The notes under the pieces: generated by a model
What the model saw: the letters and a program-made list of their open reading frames with translations, nothing else
Told to the model about the DNA's origin: nothing
The model's database searches: none
Position numbers and translations under genes: made by a program
Source: Peptoniphilaceae bacterium
GTDB lineage: Bacteria > Bacillota > Clostridia > Tissierellales > Peptoniphilaceae
Direction of reading: 5' to 3'
Assembly (NCBI GenBank): GCA_902363535.1
Contig: CABJAE010000009.1
Location: 1-64,000 of the forward strand
DNA: 64,000 nt
Shown: piece by piece, positions 25,050 to 34,889 of the stretch
Layout: each line of letters begins with the position of its first letter
How positions within the stretch are numbered: position 1 is the first letter of the stretch

Positions 25050-28000
25050 CTAGCGCCGTGTGATAATGACATCCTCGTCAAAGCTTCCATACCAAGATCC
25101 TTCCGTAATCACAGTATGTGACGGTAATTCCACACTTTTCAATCTCTTATTTAACTGAAAGGCACCATCCCCAATCTTTGCTACAGAATCGGGAATTCGA
25201 ACAAGGTGTAAGTCATTATTATAAAATGCAGTTTCACCAATCTCAGTTACCGTGTTCGGTATGGTTAATTCACTTAATTTATTGGTACTGAATGCACCTC
25301 TCTCAATAACTTCGAGATTGCTCGGCAATCTTAGTTCCACAAGACCATTCCTCCAAAATGCACTGTCCCCAATTCGAGTGACTGAATTCGATATCTCCAG
25401 ACGAATCATGGCCTCGTTACGGGCAAAGGCTCTCTCCCCAATCGTTACGATTGATCTGGGAATATACAACTCTGTCAGATCATTCGATTCGAATGCGCTG
25501 GTACCAATCGTGAGCTCTTTCCCTTCCGTTTCCGCATCGTAGTCAGGCAGTGTTAACTTCGTTATTCCGCTCTGATAGAATGCATCCGACTCAATTCTTT
25601 CGACGGAATCAGGGATGATCAGTTCTCCTATTTTCGTGTCAGAGTAATCATCTCCCTTAAAGGTGTATTTTCCAATTACCGTCATCTTATTTGAAATTTT
25701 CACCTTTCTTAACGGGTTATAACTGAAGGCGCCATCTCCCACTCTTTCAACGGAATCAGGAAGAATCGCCCTAGATAGTTTATTTCGTCGGAACGCACCG
25801 TCTTCAATCTCAATAACCGATTCGGGGATACTGACCCTTATCAATTGATTAAATGCAAAGGCATCATCTCCAATGGTATGCAGACCATTGGGCAATCCAA
25901 TCGATTGCAACTTATTCTGCATAAATGCACCCTTTTGTATTTCTTCAACTGTCTCAGGTATGCTCACAGACGTCAATACCGGCCTTTCCGTATGCGACGG
26001 CCTAAAAGCATAATCGCCGATAACTCTAACCTCTACACCTGCTATTTGACTCGGGATGTTCACCCTGGTCTTTTCGCCTATATATTCAACGATGGTTCCC
26101 GTTGAACGATCAAATCTGAAATCGCCTACAGTGACCACGTCCGGCTCTTTAGGCTCGTCCGGATTCGGTGCGGGCGGATTCGGCGGTTTAGGTTCGCCCG
26201 GATCAGGTGCGGGAGGATTCGGCGGATTCGGCGGCGTGGGTTCCTCTTCTTGTTTGTCTTGAATTTTTTGAATGATACTTTCCAGGCTTTCAATCCATGT
26301 GTTAACCTTCTTATTTGATGCTGCCGCCTTTTCATCGTTTGACCAATCCCCATAGTTGTTTCCTATGGCATACACGCGGGACTGCGTTTCTATTTCTTTT
26401 AAAGCATCCTTATCCGTCTGATCAATCTTTTGGTATGCGGCCGTCCGTCTCAGCGCCTTTGCTTGCTCTAACAGCCGAACAAGTTCATTTAGCTTTGAAG
26501 TTAACTGATTATATAATCCCTGTACTTGATCCAGAGAAACGTCCAGCTTTTTCATGGTCGCTTGGTATTTGCTCGGCGTTCTGTTTGCCTTGTTTTTTGC
26601 GTAAAGCACTGTGTCTTTTGCTCTGGTTTTTAACGTGTCGATTTGCTTGATCGACGGAGACTTTTGTGTCTGTTTAAAATCCGCTCTCTCTTCAATCGCC
26701 TCGATTTTAGCCAAGTACTCTTCTATCGCCTTGATCTTCTTGTCCAGTTGTTCTGCCTTATCGGCCGTTAACGCCGTTTCTCTTTTTAGCTCATAGATTT
26801 GTTCTTCCAACAATGTGTGATGACCCTGATAAAGTCCTGCAAGATCGAAATCCGCATACATGTAAACCCAAGCCCCGTGGCTTACCATTCCATACATATC
26901 AAGATCATTCAATTTTTCATTTCCATTTTGGTAGCTTTGTTTTATATCGATGTGTCCACGATAGATGGCTTTATGGCGTAAGCCTCCATCAAGCCATACC
27001 GGACGTGTGCCTAGCAATAATAGGGAGAATTCCGCACCGAGATCAGCGTTTGTTTCAAGTTGACCCTCTAATCTTTTGTGCTTCTTTTCCTCTAAATCCT
27101 TTTTTGTAATCGCGATCATTTTAAATCGCTTGCCGACATCTCGATTGCTTATATGCACATCTTTTTCTTGTTGAATCTGTTGAATTAGATAAACGGTCTC
27201 GTTCTCAAACTTTTTATCGAAAACATTGACATTTACAGATGAACTGTCCGTTAACTGACTTTCGCTAATCAGTTCCACTTCTAATTCTCCGTAAACATTG
27301 ATATAAACTGCTGCCAATAATGCCAGCATATCGCTAACTTCGCCAATAGAACCTTTTTGAGATTGCTCAATTGCCACCGGCCCTCCGGGGTACAAGGGAA
27401 TTTTGGCATAACCTAAAAAGTATTTATCCTTAGAAAAATTATTCGTTTGTTTTAATTTTTTCGTTATAAAGTCATTTGATTTTTCTTGACCCAAACTTCT
27501 GAGAAAGCGCGTAAAATTAACCTTTTCTTTGAACTTTAGATCCAACTTCATGTCCATTTGTTGCCGTTCTGCCAAACCGGCATGAAGCAATTTTAGTCCT
27601 TCCCTCGAATGCTGAATTTTTACATCGGCAAGTGTTTGCGCCAAATAGTTATAAAAAATCTCCCCATTTAAAGTCGATTGGGCTGAGTCTCCGTCCATCG
27701 AATTGTTGATATTTGTGCCGGCGGCTACATTCAGCGCCACCTCGGAATAAGCCTCATGGCTGACGTCTTTTCCCATCACCCAATTGAATGCTTTTTGTGC
27801 CCATTCCCAGTATTCCTTTGGCAATTCTTTTAATTTTACCGAATTGGCCATTCCACCATGGATCGATCCCCAGTAGCTAACTTTGGTGTCATTCAGTTTT
27901 TTCTCGTGTTCAAAACCTTTTCCTTTTAATTGCAGTTTTCCACCGCGTAGAGAGTTAACATCAATAGTTTCTTTTCCCTTAGGAGACGGCGGCAATTGGA

Positions 28001-29651
28001 TGAAATCTTCTGCGTTACTCTTTTCCACGAGTTTTGCTGTTTTTTGACCTTCCGCATCCATTAACTTATCAGCGGGGCTACCCACTAGCTGATTGCTTGC
28101 AAAGTCAACATGTGCCAAGGCCTCCTGAATACCTTCTTGATCAATAAAAAGCTCAATCTCCCCGGCATTGGTATTGGAAGTAGCGCTAATGTTTAGCGCT
28201 TTATCCGCTAACAACTCGTCAAACTTGGCGTCCGTCACCGCATAAAATACTTTGTCAGCTTGGATCGGATCATTGTATTTATTGTCATTTTTAACATCCT
28301 GATGCGCGATAGTATTTTTATCCGCAATCTTAAATGACTGTTTCACGCCAAAATCTACCATGACAATTGGGTGGGCGTCTGTTTTTAAAGATTCCTGAAT
28401 CTTCTTAAAAACATCCGATGTCCGGTTGACACCCAAGTAATATTTTCCTTTCGTTTTAGAAAATATCATCTGAATATCTTTCGGTTGATTGCTTCCTTTC
28501 TCTTTTGGCACAACGACCAAGCTGTCTTTTACCGTAATTGTTTTCGACTCTTTTTCTAAGAAGAAGGTTTTCCGAACAAGTTCATTGCGGTCTGTAAGGG
28601 CATAAACATCGACTTTGTTTGAACCGATGGCGTAATCCTTAAGATTCAACGTAAAGTTCTTCCCGTTTACCGTTACATCGACCTCTTTCGCCTCTTTTTT
28701 TGACGGATCGATGATTCTTGCTCGAACTGACTTGAGTTCGTCTCCGGAAATTAACTTCCCTTTTGCCTGAACGGCATCTTCTTGCGTCTTTAAACTGTAT
28801 GAAGTGTCAAGATTTTCAATAACGATCTGCGACTCATTCAGCTTTTTACCAATGTCTTTTAAGCTGTCGGATTCTTTTTCTCGTTTAATCTCTTCTTCAA
28901 TTTTTTGTTCAGGTGAGCCCGGCTTTTTCCCCGGATTCGGTTGAGGATTTGGAGTATTTCTCCCATTGGATTCATCACCCGGAGGAATTATTACATTAGG
29001 CACAAATTCGGGAACCTTCGATGTGCCCTCTCCGTAACGACTCAAAGCATTGTAAAGTGCCACAAAAGCATCTTGTCTTGTTGCTGGGGCATTTGGAAGT
29101 ATGCTTTTGTTAATTCCACTATTATCTCCAATGATTTTTAACTCTATCGCCCATCGAATCCAATCAAAGGGCCACTGTGCCTTGGCAACATCTTCGGATT
29201 TTAGATCTTCCTTCGTTAAAGCAACCAACATCTTCAATACTTCAGCATTGGATATGTTCTTTTCAGGCTTAAATGTTTTGTCCGGATACCCATTCACCAT
29301 GGTGACATCATTCTTCGCATTCTTATTTTTAGCTGCAAATTGAATAACACCTTTTGCCCAATGGTTTTCGATATCACTGAAGAGAGCAGGGTCTTGCTCC
29401 ATTAGCTTAGCTGCATCTTTTTTTCCTAAGCTATAAACGATGATCTTAGTAATTTCACTCCGCTTAATCGGGCGCTCCAAGGCCAAATCGCCATTGCCAT
29501 AGCCCTCAATAATGCCTTCATGTTTCAAATAGTTAATTTTTTCCTGATTGCTTTTCTTCTCACTATCCGAAGGGAAAGCTAAGGCCAGCGCATTGCTTGA
29601 CGAGACTGCAAGCATGAGAAAAGCTAAAAACAATGACAGTATTTTCTTCAT
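25050..29651 (-). CDS. Large surface protein: SLH repeats, central stalk, BspA-like leucine-rich repeats
   Basis: 1533 residues. A signal peptide lies at 1-24 (LFLAFLMLAVSSSNALA). Three SLH repeats span about 28-210 (IIEGYGNGDLALERPIKRSE, VNGYPDKTFKPEKNISNAE, then ATRQDAFVALYNAL). A Pro-rich spacer lies near 218-250. A long central region of unknown fold follows, with a charged coiled-coil stretch about 960-1140. A second Pro-rich linker (repeated PPNPPAPxPxEP) sits near 1155-1195. About 13 BspA/LRR_5 repeats of the form 'IPxSVxxIGxxAFxxNxL' fill 1200-1525. By family knowledge it is an S-layer-docked adhesin. Base composition is clearly more A/T-rich than its neighbours. The ATG follows AAAGGAG. 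It stands alone between two terminators, behind a promoter with a C8 tract. Confidence 0.88.
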   Translation of the reverse strand: MKKILSLFLAFLMLAVSSSNALALAFPSDSEKKSNQEKINYLKHEGIIEGYGNGDLALERPIKRSEITKIIVYSLGKKDAAKLMEQDPALFSDIENHWAKGVIQFAAKNKNAKNDVTMVNGYPDKTFKPEKNISNAEVLKMLVALTKEDLKSEDVAKAQWPFDWIRWAIELKIIGDNSGINKSILPNAPATRQDAFVALYNALSRYGEGTSKVPEFVPNVIIPPGDESNGRNTPNPQPNPGKKPGSPEQKIEEEIKREKESDSLKDIGKKLNESQIVIENLDTSYSLKTQEDAVQAKGKLISGDELKSVRARIIDPSKKEAKEVDVTVNGKNFTLNLKDYAIGSNKVDVYALTDRNELVRKTFFLEKESKTITVKDSLVVVPKEKGSNQPKDIQMIFSKTKGKYYLGVNRTSDVFKKIQESLKTDAHPIVMVDFGVKQSFKIADKNTIAHQDVKNDNKYNDPIQADKVFYAVTDAKFDELLADKALNISATSNTNAGEIELFIDQEGIQEALAHVDFASNQLVGSPADKLMDAEGQKTAKLVEKSNAEDFIQLPPSPKGKETIDVNSLRGGKLQLKGKGFEHEKKLNDTKVSYWGSIHGGMANSVKLKELPKEYWEWAQKAFNWVMGKDVSHEAYSEVALNVAAGTNINNSMDGDSAQSTLNGEIFYNYLAQTLADVKIQHSREGLKLLHAGLAERQQMDMKLDLKFKEKVNFTRFLRSLGQEKSNDFITKKLKQTNNFSKDKYFLGYAKIPLYPGGPVAIEQSQKGSIGEVSDMLALLAAVYINVYGELEVELISESQLTDSSSVNVNVFDKKFENETVYLIQQIQQEKDVHISNRDVGKRFKMIAITKKDLEEKKHKRLEGQLETNADLGAEFSLLLLGTRPVWLDGGLRHKAIYRGHIDIKQSYQNGNEKLNDLDMYGMVSHGAWVYMYADFDLAGLYQGHHTLLEEQIYELKRETALTADKAEQLDKKIKAIEEYLAKIEAIEERADFKQTQKSPSIKQIDTLKTRAKDTVLYAKNKANRTPSKYQATMKKLDVSLDQVQGLYNQLTSKLNELVRLLEQAKALRRTAAYQKIDQTDKDALKEIETQSRVYAIGNNYGDWSNDEKAAASNKKVNTWIESLESIIQKIQDKQEEEPTPPNPPNPPAPDPGEPKPPNPPAPNPDEPKEPDVVTVGDFRFDRSTGTIVEYIGEKTRVNIPSQIAGVEVRVIGDYAFRPSHTERPVLTSVSIPETVEEIQKGAFMQNKLQSIGLPNGLHTIGDDAFAFNQLIRVSIPESVIEIEDGAFRRNKLSRAILPDSVERVGDGAFSYNPLRKVKISNKMTVIGKYTFKGDDYSDTKIGELIIPDSVERIESDAFYQSGITKLTLPDYDAETEGKELTIGTSAFESNDLTELYIPRSIVTIGERAFARNEAMIRLEISNSVTRIGDSAFWRNGLVELRLPSNLEVIERGAFSTNKLSELTIPNTVTEIGETAFYNNDLHLVRIPDSVAKIGDGAFQLNKRLKSVELPSHTVITEGSWYGSFDEDVIITRR

Positions 29652-29764
29652 TTCATACTCCTTTCTGAAATTCGATAATGAAAATACCCGCGCTCTTTTA
29701 ATAGCCTCATTAACTTTTTAGTTGATTGAAGCATAAAGAACACTTTTTAATCCTTCTTCAGCTT

Positions 29765-29791
29765 AGCATAGCACATTACCCCCCCCGTCAA
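29765..29791 (-). promoter_or_regulatory. Putative promoter of the SLH/LRR gene, with a homopolymeric C/G tract in the spacer
   Basis: On the minus strand TTGACG (29791-29786) and an extended -10 TGC-TATGCT (29770-29765) are separated by only 15 bases. Seven of these, plus the last base of the -35, form a run of eight G (C on the plus strand, 29779-29786). The tract is the only such run noticed in the window. It lies 114-140 bases upstream of the start codon. Tract-length change would alter the spacing. Confidence 0.6.
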
Positions 29792-29850
29792 TATTTTAAC
29801 GTAAAATAGCAATCTTCTTTTTTCTCGTCTTTTTATTCTTACGATCGCAA

Positions 29851-29878
29851 GAAAAAAGACCTTGCCGAAACAAGGTCT
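29851..29878 (-). terminator. Terminator of htrA
   Basis: On the minus strand AGACCTTG-TTTCGG-CAAGGTCT is followed by TTTTTTC, six bases past the stop codon. Confidence 0.85.
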
Positions 29879-29883
29879 CTCCC

Positions 29884-31092
29884 TTAATTGTTTAAGCCCG
29901 GAATCAGGCGGCGCAGGCCTTCTTCTTGGCCCACCGCGGGGACTTGGTAGTCCGTGAAGGTGAGCTTCAGGTTTTCTTTCTTGCCGTTTCTCGACACGAC
30001 GACATCCACGGTATCGCCAGCCTTGTACTTGTAGAGCTCGCGCCTCAGTTGGCTCATGCTTTGGATTTCCGTATCGCCCATTTTCAGAATAATGTCGTTG
30101 ACCTTCAGGCCCGATGCGGCGGCCGGGGATTCGGCTTCCACCCCGCCGACGATGACGCCCTTGCCGCCGGTGCCTAAATCGTAGCCGCTACGCTCGACGG
30201 CGCTCACGGTGTAGCCGCTCATCCCGAGGGCCACAGATTTAAAGTCGCCGGTTTTCATGACCTGTTCCACAATGGGTTTCGCCGTGTTAATGGGAATGGA
30301 AAAGCCCAGGCCTTCCGCCGAAGAAATCTTCACGGTGTTAATGCCGATGACTTGGCCTTCGCTGTTTAAAAGGGGCCCGCCGGAGTTGCCGGCGTTAATG
30401 GAGGCGTCGGTTTGGATCAGGCCGTCCATGTAATTACCCTGTACTTCGCCGATGTTTCGGTTCAGGCCGGAGATGACCCCACTGGTGACGGAGCGCTGAA
30501 AGTCGAGGCCCAGGGGATTGCCGATGGCCACGGCGGTCTCGCCGATGTTGATGCTGTCGCTGTCGCCCATGGGAAGGGGCGTGAGGCCTTTCTTTTCGAT
30601 CTTCACGAGGCCCAAATCCATGGTCTCGTCGGACCACACGACTTTGCCCTCGGCTTCCGATTGGTCGTTTAAAAGCACCTTGACCTTGTTGCCCTTGGCG
30701 CCGACCACGTGGGCGTTTGAGAGGATAAAGCCGTCTTCCGAAAGAATAAAGCCGCTGCCGCTCCCCTGCACGGCCATGGGACCCATGAGGGTGTTTTTCG
30801 TCGTGGAGGTGGTGATCCCCACCACGGAGGGCATGGCGTATTGTGCCACGCTTTCCACGACGCCGGCTTCGTGCTTTCTCGTCTTGTCCGCCGGTGGCTC
30901 AACTTGCGGCTTCAGCCCTTCCGACACGGCGGGCTTCGGCATGTATTTGTAGGTGACGACGCTTCCCACTGCGCCGCCGATCAAAGAAAAGATCAGGGCC
31001 CAGAGGATGAGAAAGCCGCCTCGCTTCTTTTTTCTTCCGTAATGATAGCTTGTGGGGCGGTTTTCGCCGCCGAAGTCTCTGTTTGGTTCCAT
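29884..31092 (-). CDS. htrA: HtrA/DegP-like membrane-anchored serine protease with PDZ domain
   Basis: About 402 residues from the ATG at 31092, which follows AAAGGA; an in-frame reading from 31155 adds 21 residues without support. A short cytosolic basic tail (RKKKRGG) precedes one transmembrane helix (FLILWALIFSLIGGAVGSVV, about 28-48). The trypsin-like domain has the catalytic triad: His in LSNAHVV, Asp in DETMDLGLVKI, Ser in INAGNSGGPLLN. The PDZ domain (about 290-385) has SPAAASGLKVNDIILKMGD. It acts outside the membrane on misfolded proteins. It is a single-gene unit with its own terminator. Confidence 0.95.
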   Translation of the reverse strand: MEPNRDFGGENRPTSYHYGRKKKRGGFLILWALIFSLIGGAVGSVVTYKYMPKPAVSEGLKPQVEPPADKTRKHEAGVVESVAQYAMPSVVGITTSTTKNTLMGPMAVQGSGSGFILSEDGFILSNAHVVGAKGNKVKVLLNDQSEAEGKVVWSDETMDLGLVKIEKKGLTPLPMGDSDSINIGETAVAIGNPLGLDFQRSVTSGVISGLNRNIGEVQGNYMDGLIQTDASINAGNSGGPLLNSEGQVIGINTVKISSAEGLGFSIPINTAKPIVEQVMKTGDFKSVALGMSGYTVSAVERSGYDLGTGGKGVIVGGVEAESPAAASGLKVNDIILKMGDTEIQSMSQLRRELYKYKAGDTVDVVVSRNGKKENLKLTFTDYQVPAVGQEEGLRRLIPGLNN

Positions 31093-31261
31093 GGGATTCC
31101 TTTCTATTTTTATCTGTTCCGTTTCACTTCGTTTATTTACTATGACTATACCCATCGAAATTGAACTTCTTGTGAAACCTTTACAAAGATATTTATTGGG
31201 TATAAGTAAAAAAGATACGAAACGATTCCCGCGAGCTTTTCGCGACTAAAGGAGGTTATTT

Positions 31262-31786
31262 ATGGATTTTAAACAAATGGTAAAGAAAAGACGCTCCATG
31301 CGCAAGTACAAACAAGATCAAAAAATGGACGACGAGGCCTTATTGGAACTGTTCACCTACGCGTCCATGGGCCCGAGTAAATCCAACGCCCACCCGGTGG
31401 AATTTCTCGTGGTGGAAGATCCCGAAAAGAAGAAGGCTCTGGCCGAATTAAAGCGCTTCGGCACGAAGTATTTGGCCGATGCGCCGCAAATTATCGTGGT
31501 CATGGGCAACGACACCTCGGAGCCCACCTGGATCGAAGAAGCCACCATTACCTCGGCTTATTTGGGCCTCTTGCTCCACGCCGAAGGCTACGCATCCAGC
31601 TGGATCAATATTCGCGAACAAACCAATTCGGCAGGGGAAAGCTCCGAAGAAATCGTGAAAAAGCTCTTTAATATTCCCGAAAACTACGGCATTTTGTGTC
31701 TGATCCCCTTCGGCATCCCCGACGAATGGATCCAAAGCAGAAAATACTTCGACATTTCCTCCAAGGTACACAAAGATACCTTCTAA
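31262..31786 (+). CDS. Nitroreductase-family FMN protein
   Basis: 174 residues, in the small nitroreductase range. Typical features are the N-terminal KKRRSMRKYKQDQ (FMN phosphate contacts), the ASMGPSKSNAHPVEFLVV strand-helix and the C-terminal LCLIPFGIPDEW with a final basic segment. It probably uses NAD(P)H to reduce nitro compounds or quinones; the substrate cannot be read from sequence. The ATG follows AAAGGAGG. It is divergent from htrA, with TTTACA-like and TATAAG-like boxes between (31180-31205), and ends in a terminator shared with xpt. Confidence 0.88.
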   Translation: MDFKQMVKKRRSMRKYKQDQKMDDEALLELFTYASMGPSKSNAHPVEFLVVEDPEKKKALAELKRFGTKYLADAPQIIVVMGNDTSEPTWIEEATITSAYLGLLLHAEGYASSWINIREQTNSAGESSEEIVKKLFNIPENYGILCLIPFGIPDEWIQSRKYFDISSKVHKDTF

Positions 31787-31790
31787 ATAG

Positions 31791-31829
31791 AAAAGCGGCC
31801 ACGAAGCCTTTCGCTTCCGGCCGCTGTTT
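31791..31829. terminator. Bidirectional terminator between nitroreductase gene and xpt
   Basis: AAAAGCGGCC and GGCCGCTGTTTT enclose an inner GAAGC/GCTTC stem, with T and A runs on the two sides. Confidence 0.8.
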
Positions 31830-32416
31830 TAATGCCCTTCTTTAAAAGTAATCCGTTGATTTTCCGAATCGATGGCCTCGATGCGCACGATGGAATACAC
31901 GTCGAGCCCCGCCTCTTCCAGGCGCCCGCGGCCCGGCTGAAAGGATTTTTCCACGCAAATACCCACGCCGGCCACCTTGGCCCCGGCCTGTCTCACGATG
32001 TCCACCAGGCCCAAGGACGCTTCCCCGTTGGCGAGAAAGTCGTCGATAATCAAGACGGAATCATCCGCTGTCAAATAGGCCTTGTTCACCATGACTTTGG
32101 AGGTGATTTTTTTCGTGTAGGAATACACGTCGGTGGTATAGGCATCTTCCGCTTTTAATGTAGCGGGACGCGCCTTTTTGGCGAAGAGCATGGGCACGTC
32201 GAAATGGGCCGCCACCATAATGGCCGGCGCAATGCCCGAGGCCTCCACGGTGAGCACCTTCGTCACCTTTCGGTCCTTGAAATAGTCGTAAAATTCCGCC
32301 TCGATCTCCTTCATCACCTTGGGATCGATTTGATGATTGAGAAAAGAATCGATCTTCAACACATTTCCCGGGTAGATGACCCCGTCCGCTTCGATTCGCT
32401 TTTGTAAATAACCCAT
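31829..32416 (-). CDS. xpt: Xanthine phosphoribosyltransferase
   Basis: 195 residues from the ATG at 32416 (MGYLQKRIEADG), preceded by GGAGGAACC; the longer in-frame reading from 32473 is not needed. It salvages xanthine with PRPP to XMP. The PRPP motif VLIIDDFLANGEASLG (about residues 126-141) is the Xpt form. KIDSFLNHQIDPKVM and GICVEKSFQPGR are further family marks. It follows pdxR by 65 bases on the same strand. I see no purine riboswitch in front, unlike many Firmicutes xpt genes. Confidence 0.95.
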   Translation of the reverse strand: MGYLQKRIEADGVIYPGNVLKIDSFLNHQIDPKVMKEIEAEFYDYFKDRKVTKVLTVEASGIAPAIMVAAHFDVPMLFAKKARPATLKAEDAYTTDVYSYTKKITSKVMVNKAYLTADDSVLIIDDFLANGEASLGLVDIVRQAGAKVAGVGICVEKSFQPGRGRLEEAGLDVYSIVRIEAIDSENQRITFKEGH

Positions 32417-32481
32417 GGTTCCTCCTCGCTGGTATTTATTAAACAGTGTAACACAAGCACGTCCTTCCTCCACGAAAAAAA

Positions 32482-33861
32482 TCAGCTTGCGACGGAAAAA
32501 TTTTTGATGAGGGATTTCAACTCGGCCAGGCCTTCTTTTAATTGATCCACACTCATGTTGCCGTAGCCCACGATGAGGCGGGGATAGCCTTCCTGTGCTT
32601 GCCCTTGGGAGAAATCCGAGAGCCCCTTCATGTGAACGCGGTGTTTTTTTAAATAGGCCAAGAGATCCGCCTCGCTCCTGTTCACCTTGCAGGTCAGAAT
32701 AAAGTGCATGCCGGCCCGCTTATCGTCCACGGAAAAGAGATCGTCGCCTAAAAAGGCCTCCGCGGCGATTTTTCTCCGCTCGTCGTAAATTTTCCGCTGG
32801 CGATTGAGCCGGCGCTCGAAATGGCCTTCTCTCATGTACCGGGCCAGAGCCAGCTGCACGAGATTGGGAATGGGGCAGTTCATCCCCGGACTTAAGTGGC
32901 GATAACGGGCCATAAGGGGCCTCGGCAGCACCATAAAGGAGATGCGCAAAGTGGGCGAGAGGGATTTTGAAAAGTTGGACATATAGATCACCCGGTCCAC
33001 ACCGTCCAGGCTCTTTAGGGCGGGAATGGGCCGGCCGTAATACTTGTATTCGCTGTCGTAATCGTCTTCGATGATGTAGCTTCCCGTGGCCTTTACGTGA
33101 TTTAAAAGCTTGATGCGCCGGTCCACCCGAAGAATGCTCCCCGTGGGAAACTGATGGGAGGGGGTCACGAGATAAATGCTCCTTTCACCTGTAAGGGCGT
33201 CGGGATCCACGCCGGCCTCGTCCACGGCCATGAAATCGTAGGGAACGCGGTTTTGCTCGAAGATTTTCTTCAGGCCAATGTAGCCCGGATTTTCCAGGCG
33301 AAAGGGCGCATCTTTCGGCAAGAGGGCAAAGAGAATCAAAAGCAGATACTCCATGCCCGCGCTTAAAAGAATGTCTTCCGCCGAAACGTCCACGCCCCGG
33401 GAGGCCTTGAGGTAATCGGCCACGGCGCCCCTGAGCTCCGCGAGCCCTTCTTTTTCCCTGCGGTTTAAAGGCTCCTTTTGCTCCGCCGCCCACTGAAGGC
33501 ATTTTTTGAAATGATTGTCCGGAAAGCGGTAGTCGGCATTTTTATTTAAATCGAAATCGTAATCGTAGGCCGGCGCTTCGCGGGCGGGCGCCGCCGGCGC
33601 CGAGGCGATTTTCTTGTGGAGATTTTCGATCTCCGCCACGAAATAGCCCACCCGCTCCTTGGCGATGAGGTAGCCCTCGTCCACCAATTGATCGTAGGCG
33701 GCGGTGACCGTGTTCACGGACAGGCCCAAGTGCCGCGCCAGGTCCCGCTTCGAGGGAAGCTTCTCCCCTTCCCTCATGGCGCCTGTGGCCACGGCGTCTT
33801 TAATGTGTTCGTACAGGGCCTCGTAGAGGGGTTCGTCCCCGTTAAAGTGCATGGTAAACAA
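32482..33861 (-). CDS. pdxR: MocR/PdxR-type PLP-dependent transcriptional regulator
   Basis: 459 residues. A GntR winged helix (residues 5-72; [31 protein letters not shown]) is fused to a fold-type I aminotransferase-like domain (about 110-455). The PLP lysine is in [14 protein letters not shown], and [12 protein letters not shown] is the family Asp region. PdxR proteins sense pyridoxal phosphate and activate pdxST. The gene is divergent from pdxS with a 99-base shared promoter region, which supports that role. The start is TTG at 33861 after GGAGGGA; ATG at 33852 is possible. Confidence 0.92.
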   Translation of the reverse strand: MFTMHFNGDEPLYEALYEHIKDAVATGAMREGEKLPSKRDLARHLGLSVNTVTAAYDQLVDEGYLIAKERVGYFVAEIENLHKKIASAPAAPAREAPAYDYDFDLNKNADYRFPDNHFKKCLQWAAEQKEPLNRREKEGLAELRGAVADYLKASRGVDVSAEDILLSAGMEYLLLILFALLPKDAPFRLENPGYIGLKKIFEQNRVPYDFMAVDEAGVDPDALTGERSIYLVTPSHQFPTGSILRVDRRIKLLNHVKATGSYIIEDDYDSEYKYYGRPIPALKSLDGVDRVIYMSNFSKSLSPTLRISFMVLPRPLMARYRHLSPGMNCPIPNLVQLALARYMREGHFERRLNRQRKIYDERRKIAAEAFLGDDLFSVDDKRAGMHFILTCKVNRSEADLLAYLKKHRVHMKGLSDFSQGQAQEGYPRLIVGYGNMSVDQLKEGLAELKSLIKNFSVAS

Positions 33862-33960
33862 TCTGGTCCCTCCAAATTTTATTTATTTGATCCTTTTGAT
33901 GATACCAAATCTAGCCTACAATGTCACTGTAAAGATTACATAAATCACAAGGAGGATGAC
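33862..33960. promoter_or_regulatory. Divergent pdxR/pdxS promoter region
   Basis: 99 bases between opposite starts. A TACAAT box (near 33917) with a TTGATG-type -35 upstream fits pdxS transcription, and AAGGAGGA precedes the pdxS ATG. The PdxR operator is expected here; no exact repeat pair is assigned. Confidence 0.5.
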
Positions 33961-34818
33961 ATGAACGAAGCATTTATTAAACTCACCGATTCCCTGAAAG
34001 GCGGCGTCATCATGGACGTCACCAGCCCCGAACAAGCGAAGATCGCAGAAAGTGCCGGCGCCGTGGCCGTCATGGCTCTGGAGCGGATTCCCGCAGACAT
34101 TCGCGCCGCCGGCGGCGTGAGCCGCATGAGCGATCCCAAAATGATCAAAGAAATTCAAAAGACGGTGAAGATCCCCGTCATGGCCAAAGTGCGCATCGGC
34201 CACTTTGTGGAAGCATCCGTGCTTCAAGCCATCGGCATCGACTACATCGACGAATCGGAAGTCCTCACTCCGGCGGACACCACCTTCCACATCGAAAAGA
34301 AGAAATTCGACACGCCCTTCGTCTGTGGCGCGCGGAATCTCTCCGAAGCCCTTCGCCGCATCGAAGAAGGGGCGGCCATGATCCGCACCAAGGGCGAAGC
34401 CGGTACCGGCGACGTGTCCCAAGCCGTGGATCACATGCGCTCCATTATGGGCGAAATCGCCTATGTGAAAAGCGCCAAATCCGATGAGCTCTACGCCCTG
34501 GCCAAGGAAATGGGCGTGAGCTACGATCTTTTGGTTTACGTTCACGAAAACGGCAAGCTCCCCGTGGCCAACTTCTCCGCCGGCGGCGTCGCCACCCCCG
34601 CCGATGCCGCCCTTATGCGCCGCCTCGGTGCCGAAGGCGTCTTCGTGGGAAGCGGGATCTTTAAGTCCAATAACCCCGAAAAGCGCGCCAAGGCCATCGT
34701 AAAGGCCGTGGAAAACTACATGGACGACAGCGTCATCGCCGAAGTGAGCGAAGACATCGGCGAGGCCATGGTGGGCATCAATCCCGACGAAATCGAAACC
34801 ATTATGGCGGAACGATAA
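33961..34818 (+). CDS. pdxS: Pyridoxal 5'-phosphate synthase subunit PdxS
   Basis: 285 residues, slightly short of the usual 290-295. It makes PLP from ribose 5-phosphate, glyceraldehyde 3-phosphate and ammonia. The start [20 protein letters not shown] and [22 protein letters not shown] are characteristic; the catalytic lysines are in IMDV-preceded KGGVI context and in [30 protein letters not shown] and [12 protein letters not shown] complete the phosphate site. The glutaminase partner gene pdxT does not follow; a terminator and an unrelated convergent gene do. A reading extended upstream to 33616 is spurious because it crosses pdxR. Confidence 0.96.
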   Translation: MNEAFIKLTDSLKGGVIMDVTSPEQAKIAESAGAVAVMALERIPADIRAAGGVSRMSDPKMIKEIQKTVKIPVMAKVRIGHFVEASVLQAIGIDYIDESEVLTPADTTFHIEKKKFDTPFVCGARNLSEALRRIEEGAAMIRTKGEAGTGDVSQAVDHMRSIMGEIAYVKSAKSDELYALAKEMGVSYDLLVYVHENGKLPVANFSAGGVATPADAALMRRLGAEGVFVGSGIFKSNNPEKRAKAIVKAVENYMDDSVIAEVSEDIGEAMVGINPDEIETIMAER

Positions 34819-34851
34819 ACGACACAGTCTCTCTCTCAACATCAATACATG

Positions 34852-34888
34852 AAAAAAGCGGATCTCCTTTTCGGAAATCCGCTTTTTT
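34852..34888. terminator. Bidirectional terminator between pdxS and the activase-like gene
   Basis: AAAAAAGCGGAT pairs with ATCCGCTTTTTT around an inner TCC/GGA stem. A and T runs lie on both sides. Confidence 0.85.
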
Positions 34889-34889
34889 A

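Noticed and set aside
25050..26250. CRISPR-like or tandem DNA repeat in the LRR region
   Set aside because: The periodicity is at protein level (leucine-rich repeats); the DNA units are divergent and there are no spacers.
32417..32481. Purine riboswitch in front of xpt
   Set aside because: Only 65 bases separate xpt from pdxR, and no purine aptamer core is visible.
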